A stretch of 64,000 nt of DNA. It comes from Colocasia esculenta. Taxonomy: Eukaryota; Streptophyta; Magnoliopsida; Alismatales; Araceae. The notes beneath the pieces were generated by a model. The model saw nothing but the letters and a program-made list of their open reading frames with translations. It did no database searches and was not told where the DNA came from. The stretch is from positions 76,901,079 through 76,965,078 of the forward strand of contig CM024759.1 in NCBI GenBank assembly GCA_014218235.1, given 5' to 3'. Positions 47,410-59,795 of this stretch are shown one piece after another; the first letter of the stretch is position 1, and each line of letters starts with the position of its first letter. The translations under genes were made by a program, and so were the position numbers.

Positions 47410-50400
47410 CACCATATTCTGCCCGCGCCAAGCTTTTTGGTGATTGTGAAACCCTAGTATTTCCTGTGAGAAAAGCTGAAGTTCAAAGGCTTCGATCCGG
47501 CGACTGGAGGAGTTTCTTGGAGATCTACAACGACTGGAGCGTAGTCCAACCATCAAGGAAGCGTCCCCAACTGCGAGGATCAACCCACATCGGCTGGAGA
47601 ACCGGATCTAAGGAGTTTTCGAGCACCTTCTTGGCAGGGCCGAGGAGGGCTTCATCGGTGAAGTTTGATCTTCTAGGATTTTATTAGAGGCAAGTAACCT
47701 ATGTATATCAATCTTAGACATGTCCCCTAGGTCCTAGAATTTTTCTGGATTTTTCCTCCCTCCATTTTCCCCATGCATGTGAGTGTTGTCTGTGCTGATT
47801 GCTGTCTAGAAGTTGACGGCAACATCCCCTGCCATCAAGTTCTTTAGTTGACGGCAATGGATGCCGCAGTTAACTCAGTTGGCGGCTAGGACTATGCAGT
47901 CAAGTTCCTCTGTGTCCTGAAAACTGCTATTTAATCTTCTTAAATGTATTTAATTGATTTCCTGACATGTGTGCATGCTGTAAATTTTTTGTAAGGTCAA
48001 AGTTGATTAGTAGGTCTTCTCATGAGGTTTTCATGAATTTTTATGATTTGTGTTAATTATTAAATTCTGGAAATTGAATTATGAGCATAGAATAACCATG
48101 TTTAATTTGTGTAAATAGGTCAGATGTGAGTTAGGGTTTGTAAGTTTTTTGTGATGATGTCTTGATTGTATATATTCATTGACACTGTTATATTAGATTG
48201 TTTTACTAGAATTTTTACTTTAGAGAAATTAGTGAAAAATACACCTGTGATTTGATTTAATTGTTAAATATATTATCTGTTCAGAAAAAATCTGTAAAAT
48301 TTATCATATGTTATGAATAATTTTTTAGCCTTTGATAAAAATTTCATGGTATTTTGATGATAGTAGGCATTATTATAATTTTAAATGTGAAAATTTCCAT
48401 GTTGTGCATGTTAGAACTAAATTTGTATAAATTAAAAGTTAGCAGCATGTTAAAAATCTTATTTTAAGTTATTTATCACTGTTTAACAGTAAGGTGAATT
48501 TCTGAAAATGGAAATGTGAATATTATGCAAAGTGTATGTGAAATGGGATGAAAATATGTGTATGAGTATGAGTAAAAGGTGATAAGGATGATAAAGTGAT
48601 TAATGTAATATTTAGCCATGTGTGACACTGCTACAATAGGGGTCTGAGAGCTATACCATAGAAAAGTCCATATGGAAGGCTCAACGTTATGACATAAATC
48701 CTAAGGGCATTAGGATAAAATCCTAGAGGTGGACAAGTACCGTTGGTTAGGGTGGAGATGGCTTCTCCCGGTTCTGCACAGTTACCTAGGTTTGTCACCG
48801 CATTGCCTAGGTGACAAACATGTGAAAGTGAGTGCTAAGTGTTAAGAGATAAGCACTTAGTGCTAAAGTGAGTGTTTTCCTCTACTTGGTAGTTAGGACT
48901 ATGTGTCACGGCAATTTAAGAGATTAAATGTGAATAGAAGTGCAAAGTGATAAGTGAATGTAGCACGTGATAAGTGCAATTGTTGTGATAAGTGATAAAC
49001 GTGAACTCATGAGTAAATGAAATGAAAGAAGTGTAAATTTATAGGTAAGGAAGAGTAAAAGATAATGAGAGTGTAATCACATGCGAAAACCAATGTATTA
49101 GTACGTGCATATTTATTTTGTTGTTCATGCATTAACATCATAATTTAGAATTATGCTAATATCATGTCTAATATCATGTGATATAGTTTAATAATACCTA
49201 TATGGTGGTGTGTATGAATATGTGCATGTAAATATGTAAAGAAACGCAATGTAGAAAATTGAGTATGTAGAATTGACAAATGAATGAAATGGCATGAGAA
49301 TAAGTGTAAATTCATGTAATTAAGTTTGATTCATGTCAAAACAGCAAGCTAAATGAGATTATGATTTTGATAAACACATAAAATAATGCTTAAGTCCATG
49401 ATATAATTGTATTCATTTAGTATGTAGTTCCATGTTCAATTTGTAGATGATTACCATCCGACTTGAATGTATTTTGAATCTTCAATTCATGTTTAATAAA
49501 GGTGATATCATGGTGAATTATTCATATTAAAACAGCAAGTGAAACGTGTAAATAAATAAGGAAACGTGCATGTGAAATATAAATAGAGATCATGTTAGAT
49601 TGCTATCTACTTTATGTATAATTCCATGATCTAATTGGTAGAGTTGTTCCACAATAAGAAAAATGTTTAGAGTAATAAATCATGTTATATGTTAGGTGTT
49701 TAAGAGTGCATATGTTCATACCATGTATGTATCAACATGATTATGCTAAATTATGTTAGAATGCTTAGTATCGTATTACGTAGATTACTAGAAAGTATGC
49801 GCAAGTGTTAAGAGAGTATGATAAATTATACATTAAAACAGCAAGTTAAATGTGTGATAAAAAGATATAAATGCATGAGAGATTGACTAGATACCATACT
49901 AGGAATGTCTATTATCTTGTACATAGCCTCATGTTTAAAATGGTAAAATTGTATAATGATATGATGAAGATTTGAACCATGAGTCCTAGGATATATCATG
50001 TGTAGAAAACATGTGTAGGTGTATGTTATCTTTCATAATTTAACATGAGCATGTGTTAGATAGGAAGGTATTTGGATGACTTATGTATAGTTAACCATAA
50101 GAACCATATGTCATGTGTAATGTTGTGATTAGAGTGATAGCATGTGTTTTCCTCATTGTTAGTGGCTTATTATGTATGTGATATGTGTAAGTTTGATATT
50201 TTAGATTACTTGCTGAGTCTTGTGAGACTCATACTTACTTCGGCGTACAGGTGACATGTGATTTCGTGCCTGGGGGAAGCGTAGTGAAGGTTGACGCTGC
50301 ATACGAGAAGGAATAATAAGTAGAGTTCACGTTATAGTTATATTTTTCTTTCATAGTTGAATAAAGTTTATTCATATGGACAATGTAGTTCTTTTCAAGT

Positions 50401-50624
50401 TGTAATAATGTGGACTATAGTACTTTCTTTTACTATATAGACTGTGGAATGTGTGGTGATGATGGAATGGAGTATAACATTTCTTTTAATTCCGCTGTAC
50501 TCTTTTATTATTCATGGACATATCAACCTTATCGTTTAGTGTTGGGTTACTATCCCACTGTAACGACGCTCTTTGTACCGATAGGGATTGGTATAATCGT
50601 ACCGGTATGAGGAGGGTCGTTACA

Positions 50625-50786
50625 AGCATTGACCTTCCTTAGATTTCGTGCTTTTAGAGTCCGAGGGTGGGCGTGTAAGTGTGTGGGTGTCGGCACCTCA
50701 GGTTAACCCACCAAGACTAAGAAATGAAATGGAAATGACAGCTTTTCAATTTAGGGCCCGCGTACCATGTGATTCCAAACACCTAT
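50625..50786. other. Element B sequence between solo LTR and integrase fragment
   Basis: Continues the sequence interrupted at 46032; no ORF. It corresponds to the 3' noncoding part after integrase. Confidence 0.45.
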
Positions 50787-51853
50787 CTAAGGGTAGTACT
50801 TCTTCAGATAGAGCCCATTCCAAGGATGAGAGAGCTCCTCACCCTCCGCATTCACTAGCCTGTACGCGTTGCCTGGATATGCTTCTTTGATTACGTACGA
50901 CCCTTCCCAGTTTGGTTGGAGTTTAGATCGGGGACCACCGGGTTTTACAAAAATTCTTTTGACCACCATTTCACAGACTTTAAACTTTCTCTCAATTACC
51001 TTCTTTTGATAAAAACGAGTGAGCCTATTTTGATACGTTCTTGTGTGTTCTGCGGCGACCCGATGCTTCTCATCTAAGAGTTCCAGTTGTCCTAGGAGCG
51101 ATTCACGCCGCTCATCGATCGACAAGTTCTTGTCAAGCTGGACCCTTAATGAGGGGATGAGAATCTCATATGGTACTACATCCTCCATTCCATAAGTGAG
51201 GGCGAACGATGTCTGCCCCGTGGGAGTACGGATTGAAGTGCGGTAGGCCCATAGAGCTTCTACAAGCTTTTCTGGCCAATCTGAGAACTTATTAGCCTCA
51301 CAGGTTTTCTTAATGATTTTAATTAAGGTTTTGTTTGTGGCCTCTGCTTGGCCATTGCCTTGCGGATAGTATGGTGATGAATGATGCAATGCAATTTTAT
51401 ACCTGTTGCAGAGGTCACGAAGTTCTTGAGAGATAAATTGCGGTCCATTGTCGGTGATGATGGTGCTTGGAATGCGGAACCTGGTGATGATGTTCTTCAT
51501 AACGAATTTGCACACGGTTGTTGCCTTGACCTCCGCGTAGGCTTTAGCTTCCGCCCACTTGGTGAAGTACTCCGTTGCAGTGAGGATGTATGACTTGGTT
51601 TTGTTTTGGGAGTTTGGATCACCAAGGGAACCAATGATATCGAAAGCCCACATAGCGAAAGGCCATAGGGAGGATATTGAGTGGAGTGTAGAGGATGGAT
51701 AATGGATTTTGCCGGCGTGCAGTTGGCACTTGACACACCGACGGACAAAGATAGAACAATCCTCCTCTAGAGTGGGCCAGTAAAAGCCTTGCCTAAGGAT
51801 CTTCTTGGCAAGCATTTGGCTGTTCACATGGCCACCACACACACCTGATCGCC
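50787..51853 (-). pseudogene. Integrase fragment of element B
   Basis: Open frame with GGH and CVKC of the zinc site (H49, C80, C83 in the frame starting at 51974), and D112 (AFDIIGS), D175 (ITDNGPQF) and E211 (GNGQAEATNKT) of the catalytic core. A C-terminal SKLQPNWEGSYVI segment follows. Homology starts only at GVCGGH (~51848); the 40 codons before it are unrelated. RT, protease and gag are absent, so a deletion removed everything upstream. Related to, but clearly distinct from, the integrase of element A. Confidence 0.85.
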
Positions 51854-52580
51854 AATTTGTGAACGTGTCTTTTTTCAAAACACCCCCACAAAGAGTGATT
51901 AAAAAAAGAAAAAATATTTTAATGAAAAGAAATATGAGAAGGGAAAGGAAAAGAAAAACGTGCGTGGTGTGCACAATATGGATGTGTGATCGCCAGGTAC
52001 ACGAGGGTATCGAAGGAGACGGGCGAAGAGGAATATGATGTACTTACCTTCACCCGAAGATCGTGGGAGTTGTGATTGCGAGTTCACTTCTACTTCCTCC
52101 ACCGACCGGACGGCGAAGAAGATTTAGCTCGAGCGGTTACCTTGCAAAAGAAAAAGAAAACAACAAACAAGTAAAAGAGAGATTAGGCTATGAAGTGTGG
52201 CATAACGTTCAATGAAATGAAAGAAAAACGCAATGACATGGGTATGAACACACCTCGTGGGGTGGTGTTAAACCCCGAAAAGTGTAGGTGTTGAGAAAAA
52301 AAAATGATGTGTGTGTGTTGTGTTATGAATGCAATGAACAATAAAGTGAAAAATAAAATGAAAAGAAGGGGAATGGCGATGTGAGCCCGCTATTGGGATG
52401 GCCGGAATGGAAGAAAAGAGTTTCTCCCACCTCGCTCCGATGCACGTGAGGCTGATGGAAAGCTCTGAACTTGAGGAGTAGCTTGCAATGGGAGTCCTCC
52501 TTGGCTCGGAAATCGAGTCTCCGGTGCGGCAGGGCTTTGCCGTAGTGCTTGGGTTATGCTCAAAACAGTAGCCTCGAGGG

Positions 52581-52590
52581 TCTATTTATA
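52581..52590 (-). promoter_or_regulatory. TATA box of element B
   Basis: Minus strand CCCCCTATAAATAGACCC. The first hairpin module lies only ~20 bp upstream. Confidence 0.6.
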
Positions 52591-52599
52591 GGGGGAAAA

Positions 52600-53120
52600 T
52601 TCTGAAATCGCGTCGGATATAGTCGACGCCTATCTAAATGAACCGCGTCCAAATAGACCGCCACTTATCAAGATCCACTTGCTCCGATTAAGCCTTTCCC
52701 AACATCGATTATAGCCGTTTTAAGAATCGCGTCGGCCTACACCGCTGTGTTTCAAACACTTCTAATTTCAAACAATTCTTTCTAAATATTAAAACTGGAA
52801 ATATTGAATCGCGACGGTAGAAGCCGCCGCGTATTTGAACAGAATCGATCTTATGAAGAGAGTCGATCTTCATATGATGGAAGGTTTGAAACGCGTCGAA
52901 CCATGTAGACGCGATTCTATTTAGCAAGAAAATCTTTCCAAAAAATGATTTTGGAAATTACCATAATTCGAAAATGAAAACTATTAATCGCGGCGACATC
53001 ATTGGATGCGAATCAAAACAGAGTAAGCACTAGAAAAGGAAGTGTGATACGCGTCAGTTTTACCCTCCGCATATCAAACATCCTAAAAGACGTCCATTGT
53101 ATCGGACGCGACTCACTTAA
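52600..53120. repeat. Hairpin-module array of element B
   Basis: About eight modules, for example GCGTCG (52610-52615) / CGACGC (52624-52629), and CGCGACGG / CCGCCGCG near 52809-52831. Others are CGCGTCG / GACGCG near 52895 and GACGTC / GGACGCG near 53091. Each is about 25-30 nt and separated by AT-rich spacers. Some stems are imperfect. Confidence 0.7.
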
Positions 53121-53283
53121 GCTCAACAGACCCCTTTAGACCCCTTAGAAAAATTCTTTAAAATCCTAGAAAAATTTAGAAAAATAGGAAAATCACTCAA
53201 GAGGTTAATTGAAGAGATCCACTTTGAGGCATTACGGTATAACATAAAATTTACTCGACATGTTGTAAAAATGGCATGTCTAC

Positions 53284-54079
53284 AATTACCACCCCAAAGA
53301 TATATATTGATTGAAACCCCAATTAAGCGTCCATAGAGGTGAAGTCATTTGGACTCGAGGGGAATGAGTCATTTTTGAAAATCATGAATCGTCCTAATGG
53401 GTGTGAAGTTAGATGGAGATCTATCTATTGGTATTACGTTTTGCCAATACTTGGTGAGATTGCTTAGGTACTGGATGAATTTGTATATATTAATTAGCCT
53501 CAATGAGATATAACTATGTTATGAGAATTAAGATTTATATCATTTGCTATCCAGAATTTAAATTATGCTATTCAGCCTAAATTCTATATTGATTGCATAT
53601 GTTCTTTTGCTTGCAAATATTATGTATTCTGAGCTTAAGTGTATGGACTAAGTAAGATTTTATTACTGCTACTCATTAATCGTGGATATAGCCTTGATGC
53701 CTACTAAATTTTTGACTCACTAGTTGTTGACATATTTTTTTCTAAGGAAATTTAGAAAGAGAATTTAGAACCAACCTAGGAGAGAGATTAGAATCCATCA
53801 TTACACTGGATTTTGCTCTCTTGAGAGGTCATTAATAAATAAGATGATAAATCCTATGTATTATTAGAAGAACATGTAAGTGATGGTTGTGACAATATCT
53901 GTTTGTCCGGTGAACTAGATTTGCAAATTTTCAATATGTGTGTGTATATGATTCCGTTAACTATGGCATCCATAACTCCGAGGTGAGCACGAGAGACTGT
54001 ACCGGATTTGGGGGCATTACAATTGTGGATATGGATCCACTTTTTTCTATGGGGAGAATCTTGCATCTCCCATATGATA
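53284..54079. other. Sequence between element B and element C, nothing recognised
   Basis: AT-rich, no ORF of note. The last bases (TGATA, 54075-54079) form the left target duplication of element C. Confidence 0.45.
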
Positions 54080-56305
54080 TGTAAGGGATCACGTCGTACA
54101 AACCCGTTAACCCACTAACGAGCTTGACCCGACTCCGTCTCCCGCGATCGAGCCGTAGCCCCGCAAGGGATATCACACTCGTGTCTGTGAAAACATAAAA
54201 GAACACACTGATATTTATAAGATTCACAATCTTATACATATTCATATTGGATTTACATAGCCAAATTTCAACAAAAGTCAAAGGAAAATACACAAGCCTG
54301 GGGCATATCCCGAGGTACAACAGAAGAAAATATACACTGCTGGAGGCGTCGGCCCAACACCGTTGCGATGCGGCTCTGAACTGGAAGACGGAAGAGAAAC
54401 CTTCTGCTCTCCTTCACCTATAGGGAGTAGGGGTGAGCCTCGCAAGTCACTGGCTCAGTAGGGTAACTCCCCCAAAACCGAGTAAACTAACTCAAGTACG
54501 TAAATAGAAAGCTACGCCAACAATTTATAGAGTAAACTAAGCAGGATATCAAAGCTGTAAATACCACTTACCACTTTCCGTTATCACAAACCAATTAAAA
54601 TAAATAAACGGCAAAACAACAACACGGTGTACGGGGGTAAAGTAGAGTCCGCCACACTCAAGCCACGTAGACTGGTTCGCGACACCAACAACTGACTCAG
54701 ACAAACCACACAGGTCTACCTCTCAGCCTCGCAGCCATGGACGAAAGGTCCAGCTGCCGCTCCACGGGAACAAGTCAAACAACTGTGGAGACCAACCAAC
54801 ACCACAACCGCGGACCACACTGTCGCGGGCCCATGCCTAACACCTTTAGGGACTCTGGCCTGAGCTCCCTAGAGTGAGGCACTGGTAACATGACTAGTTG
54901 GGGACCAGTGATGTCTACTGGTGTCCGTACCCCCAACTACGAGCGCGCTACAAGCGACAAAACAACAAACTCACACAAGTCGCTGTCCCACTGTCGTCTT
55001 TCCCTCTGCCAGACGTATAACTCAAGCTAAGGAGTGAGGGTGTCCAGGACAGACGACACAGACCTTGACGATACAACACAAGTACCAGGACAAGCCTTGA
55101 GCACAAGCCTGGCTCACACAGAACCTGAGGCACCCAACTTAAGAGGTAACCACGGTAGGCGTCGTACTACTCGCCACGCACACACAAACCACGTGCACAC
55201 CGCACAAACCACGTGAAACCTCACGTCAACCACGTGAACACCGTACACTGACCGCGTGAACAACACGCCAGTCACGTGAACCACTTGCTAACCTTGAAAA
55301 CAACACGCTATCAGAGCACAACAGGTGCCATTGCACCGCTCTTACTTGTCATACTCAATAAATAACAGTTATCAGATAATTTTACCTTTGAAACCATGCA
55401 TAACAAGATCTCTCGGTTGAGGTCGCGACATAAGGTAACGTCGCCTTCACAACGCGACGCCCCGATGTGTCGCCTTCACAACATGAACGCGACGGGTCGG
55501 CCTGTCGCATTCAGAACGCGACAGGGGGCTCTATCGCCTTCACATGCGAAAACCATAATCCGGGAGGAACTCCATGGATAACCACCCCAAACCACACAAA
55601 CCACACTTAATTCACATTTTACATACTTTAATGGATACCCTAGCATGGTATCTATTGTTCTCAACATCAAAAACTAAACACACAAGCATCTCATGCAATT
55701 AAACAGTGTAAAATGGGCAGAATTCCCCTACCTTCGCGAAGAACACAAAGAACGACAAACCCTCGGCGTCTCCCCCGTTCCACGCAAGGTTCTCGCGGCG
55801 AGAACACGTCAAAAACCACGCTCCCACATCGAATCGCCCCAGAAAGCCCGCAACAGCCTCTCCCCCTGGTCAAACAGAGCGTGCTCAGCTCTGTCTAGCC
55901 AGCCAGGGTTTAAGAGCTGCCTGCGGTTAAGAGCGCGACGGACCCCTCCGTCGTGAACTGTTCGCGACGGAACTGGGAGTCGCCTTCTTAAGGCTGACGT
56001 CTGCAGGTCGCCCAGCGCGCGACATGCGGCGCACATGCAGACGACAACCGCCTTTGAGCGGTAACAAGAACACGACATGCAGGACCGTCGTGTTCAGAAC
56101 GTGACGTCCCTCCTTGTGGCGTTCACAAACAGTGAACGGGCTGGTATCTTGGGCCCAGCCTGCCAGCCCACAAACACCCCAAACCTTCCCACACACCTAA
56201 AACACGTCGCATTGGCCACACACTGGCCACCACAACCGCCAAACAAAGGATCCGTAAGGATCCGAAAGACGATCCACATGGATTCGAAAAACGCGCGACG
56301 TTACA
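54080..56305 (-). repeat. Left (3') LTR of element C
   Basis: 2226 bp. Contains a minus-strand TATA-like CTATAAATTG (54531-54540) and GCGAC/GTCGC-rich hairpin-like modules (55430-55560, 55930-56120). It is about 75 bp longer than the other LTR because of a segment at ~55607-55681. The polypurine tract beside it is weak. Confidence 0.9.
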
Positions 56306-56412
56306 TTACTATCATCTAAAAAGAAATTTTGACCTCGAAATTCAAAACACAATTCATGAATTTAAAGCTTAAACACCACAATAAGCACTACCATCTAAAA
56401 AGATTTAAAAAC

Positions 56413-57763
56413 TTACTCAAATAAATAAGGATACGCCTTAACCATTTCCTCGGCTAATTCCCAAGTATCCTCTCCTCCCTGCCTATTTTCCCATCTGACT
56501 TTTACCAGTTCAATTTCTTTATTTCTCAACTTCTGTGTTCTGCGACCTGTGATTTGTACTGGGTATTCTGGCATTGACATATCTGGTTTCAAATCATCCT
56601 GCTGATAACTGACTATCTGTGCTGGATCTTCAATACATTTCTTCAACATGGATACATTGAACACATCATGAGCATTAGTGAAATCAGCTGGCAAATCAAT
56701 TCTGTAGGCAGTCTCCCTGATTCTTTCTAATACCTTGAAGGGCCCTACATACCTTGGGCTCAACTTCCCCTTCTTACTAAACCTCAAAACACCTTTAGTA
56801 GGAGAAACCCTCAGAAAGACAAAGTCTCCAACTTCAAACTGAAGTGGCATGCGACGATTATCTGCATAGCTTTTCTGTCGACTTTAGGCTGTCTGCAATT
56901 TTTCTTTGATAAATCTGACCATTTCTGTTGTTTGCTGAATTAACTCAGGACACATTACCTGCCTCTCTCCCACTTCATGCCAATTTAATGAAGTTCTGCA
57001 TGGCCTACCATATAATGCTTCATACGGTGCCATTCTAATACTGGTATGATAACTATTATTATAAGAAAATTCGACCATGCCCAAATGATGCTCCCAATTG
57101 CCTCCCCACACTAAGTAACAAGCTTGTAACATGTCTTCAATTGTCTGTATTGTTATTTCTGTCTGACCATCTGTTTGTGGGTGATAAGCTGAATTGTATG
57201 TCAATTCCGTACCAATTATTGTTTGTAAACTTCTCCAGAAACCAGAAGTAAACCTTGGATCCCTATCAGAAACAATTGTCTTCGGGATGCCATGCAACGG
57301 AAAAATTCTGTCAACATAAATTCTTGCTAATCTGTCTACTGTCCAGGACATACTTACTGCTATTAATTTGTATACTTTAGTTAATCTATCAACAAATACC
57401 CATATTCCATTATGCCATGTAGTTGTTCTCGATAACCCTGCCACAAAATCCATAGCAATGTCGTCCCATTTCCACTGTGGAATGGGTAACAGCTGTACTC
57501 CAGGCTTCTGATGCTCTGCCTTTATTTGCTAACAAACTGTACATCTTGTAATAAATTCCTCTATTTCTCTTCTCATGTGCGGCCACCAAAAGTGCTTTTT
57601 TCAGATCTTGATACATTTTAGTGCTACCTGGATGAATTGTATACCTGGATTTATGTGCCTCTTCAAGAACTCTTTGTTTGACTTCTCTTTCTGCAGGCAC
57701 ATATAATCTGCCACTGAGCCTGACTACATAATTATCATCAATGGTAACATCTTCCATTTTCAC
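56413..57763 (-). pseudogene. Integrase and chromodomain of element C
   Basis: N-terminal zinc region in 57410-57763 (HKSRYTIHPGSTKMY), then a frame change. The catalytic core is in 56884-57453: D2 (MDFVAG), D63 (VSDRDPRF), E99 (DGQTEI). A TAG at 56884-56886 splits it from 56413-56850. That piece carries the GPFKVLERI region and a C-terminal chromodomain (residues ~97-145: NKEIELVKVRWENRQ ... DTWELAEEM ... PYLFE). In chromoviruses this domain directs insertion to modified histones. Confidence 0.92.
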
Positions 57764-57805
57764 AATTTCTGCTAAGCTTCCATCGGTCCTCTGGGCTTCA
57801 ATAAT

Positions 57806-58009
57806 CTACCAATACAAAGATGGCTCTACAGCACTACTGGCTAGTACTGCTAGCCGTTGACTGCTCGGAACATACATTGAATTCTCTGCTATTTCCTCAT
57901 ATAATTTCCATTCTTTTATCATCATATGACTCATGTATGCTTTTCTGCTCAATGCATCAGCTACCACATTGGCCTTACCTAGATAGATGGTAAGCCAAAT
58001 TGAAATCAT
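57806..58009 (-). pseudogene. RNase H end / integrase linker of element C
   Basis: Starts after a one-base frame change from the RT frame (near 57980) and carries LGKANVVADALSRK, the conserved end of RNase H. It is ended by a TAG at 57806-57808, after which IIEAQRTDGS continues in frame toward the integrase. Confidence 0.85.
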
Positions 58010-59183
58010 AATCTTTCAAATATTCTACCCATCTACGCTGACGGAGATTCAAATCTTTTTGAGAAAAGATATACTTCAAACTTTTGTGGTCTGTGAAAAT
58101 TTCAAATCTTTCACCATAAAGGTAGTGCCTCCACATTTTTAAAGCAAAAGCAACTACTGCTAACTCCAAATCATGCATTGGGTAGTTCTCCTCTGCTGGC
58201 TTCAATTGCCTGGATGCATAAGCTATCACCTTACCATGTTGCATTAATATTGCTCCAAGCCCTCTTCTCGATGCATCAGTATAGACCACAAAACCACCAC
58301 TGCTTACTGGTAATGTCAATATGGGAGCTGCTGTAAGCCTCTTTTTCAATTCCATAAAACTTTTCTGGCATTCATTTGACCACACAAATGGCACATCTTT
58401 TCTGGTTAATTTAGTCATAGGTGCTGCAATTCTGGAGAAGTCCTGAATGAAATGCCTGTAATAACCTGCCAAGCCCAGGAAACTTCTAATTTCTGTGATT
58501 GTCTTTGGCGCTTCCCATTTCATAACTGCCTCAACTTTAGCTGGATCGACTGCAACTCCCTCTGCAGAAATAACATGACCCAAAAACTGAATTTCTTTCA
58601 ACCAAAACTCACACTTACTGAATTTAGCATACAATTGATTATCCCGCAAAATTTGCAAGGTAAATCTCAAATGTGTTGCATGCTCTTCTTCAGATGCTGG
58701 ATAAACCAGTATGTCATCTATAAAAACCACTATAAACTGATCTAGATAGGGGTGACAAATTCTGTTCATCAAATTCATAAATGCTGCTGGTGCATTGGTT
58801 AGCCCAAATGACATAACCACAAACTCATAATGCCCATATCTGGTTCTAAATGCTATCTTATCAATATCTTCTTCCCTTATTTTTAACTGATGATATCCTG
58901 ACCTCAGGTCAATTTTGGAAAACACCTTAGCTGACTGGAGCTGATCAAACAGATCATCAATTCTCGGCAATGGATACTTATTCTTTATAGTGACATCATT
59001 CAATTTTCTGTAGTCAATACACATTCTAAAGCTGCCATCCTTCTTTCTTACAAATAACACTAGAGCTCCCCACGGAGAATGACTTGGCCTGATGAATCCT
59101 TTTTCCAACAATTCCTGTAATTGTTTCTTTAATTCTTTCAATTCTACTAGAGCTATTCTATATGGGGCCTTAGAAATTAGCAT
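57975..59183 (-). pseudogene. Reverse transcriptase and RNase H of element C
   Basis: 402 codons. RT catalytic residues D92 (SKIDLRSGYHQ) and FIDD (154-157). RNase H D303 (YTDAS), E340 (HDLELAVVAF) and D365 (FTDHKSLKYI). Same frame as the protease and gag upstream, separated by a TAA at 59184-59186. Ends prematurely by a frameshift at the RNase H C-terminus. Confidence 0.95.
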
Positions 59184-59186
59184 AGT

Positions 59187-59795
59187 TTATGGTTGCAATT
59201 CAATCGTAAAATCCACCTCTCTTTGTGGAGCTAAACCTGACAAGTCATCTGGAAATACATCCGCAAATTCCCTGACTACTGAAACTGCCTCTACTGACTT
59301 ACCAGTTTCAACCAAGCTCACAGAAGCCAAATAAGCTACACATCCCGCATTTAACAATTTTCTAGCTCTATTTGCTGAAATTATAATCTTGGAGGTATAG
59401 AAAGGCATACCTTGAAATTCAAACACTACTCTACCGGGATGACAAAATCTGATTCTCTTCTTTCTGCAATCTACCATAGCTCCATAGGCCTCAAGCCAAT
59501 CCATACCCAGGATAATATCATAATCTTTCAATTGTAAAGCATATAATCTACCTGGCATCTGATTCCCTTGAATCACAATAGGAGCCTCATCTACATAACA
59601 GGAGGTGAGCATAAACTCACCCGAGGGAACCTCTACTACCAACTCACACAATTTCTCTTCTAGTGGGTGCACCATACAATCCAAAAACTCCTCAGAAATA
59701 AAATAATGTGAAGCACCCGGATCAAATAAAACTATTGCTGAAAAATCATAGATAGGTAATATACCTTCTATTAGATTTGACGCATGTGCCTGGGC
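59187..59795 (-). pseudogene. Aspartic protease of element C
   Basis: Active-site loop FDPGASHYFIS (59709-59723 encodes DPGAS). The second half has YDIILGMDWLEAYGA. It lies in the same frame as gag, from which it is cut off by a TGA at 59796-59798. Confidence 0.88.

Larger units (their letters stand above)
46033..50624 (+). mobile_element. Solo LTR, 4.6 kb, nested in element B
   Basis: Starts TGTGAGACCCC and ends GGGTCGTTACA, giving TG...CA ends with imperfect inverted termini. It is flanked by AACAT (46028-46032) and AGCAT (50625-50629), a one-mismatch target duplication. No gag or pol lies inside, and none with matching ends is nearby, so it is best explained by LTR-LTR recombination. The 3' portion (ACTTGCTGAGTCTTGTGAGA near 50210) resembles many plant Ty3/gypsy LTRs and sets the orientation as +. 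The large AT-rich middle has no gene. Confidence 0.8.
51854..53283 (-). repeat. Putative leader and 5' LTR of element B
   Basis: Minus-sense order fits an LTR end followed by a leader. A possible LTR start TGTAGACATG is at ~53283, hairpin modules at 52600-53120, a TATA box TATAAATAGA at 52581-52590, and a TGGCGATC site at ~51989. A purine/pyrimidine-rich leader runs up to a second TTGGCGATC at ~51847, where the integrase begins. I could not find the matching LTR on the left, so the LTR call is inference. Confidence 0.45.

Noticed and set aside
41203..53283. CACTA transposon spanning PMD-2, because subterminal hairpins are typical of that superfamily
   Set aside because: No CACTA-type terminal inverted repeat or transposase found; an integrase and TATA-bearing LTR-like end favour a Tat remnant. 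Not fully excluded.
56306..56345. Clear polypurine tract for element C
   Set aside because: The expected position holds only a mixed AGATGATAGTAA on the minus strand; too weak to call.
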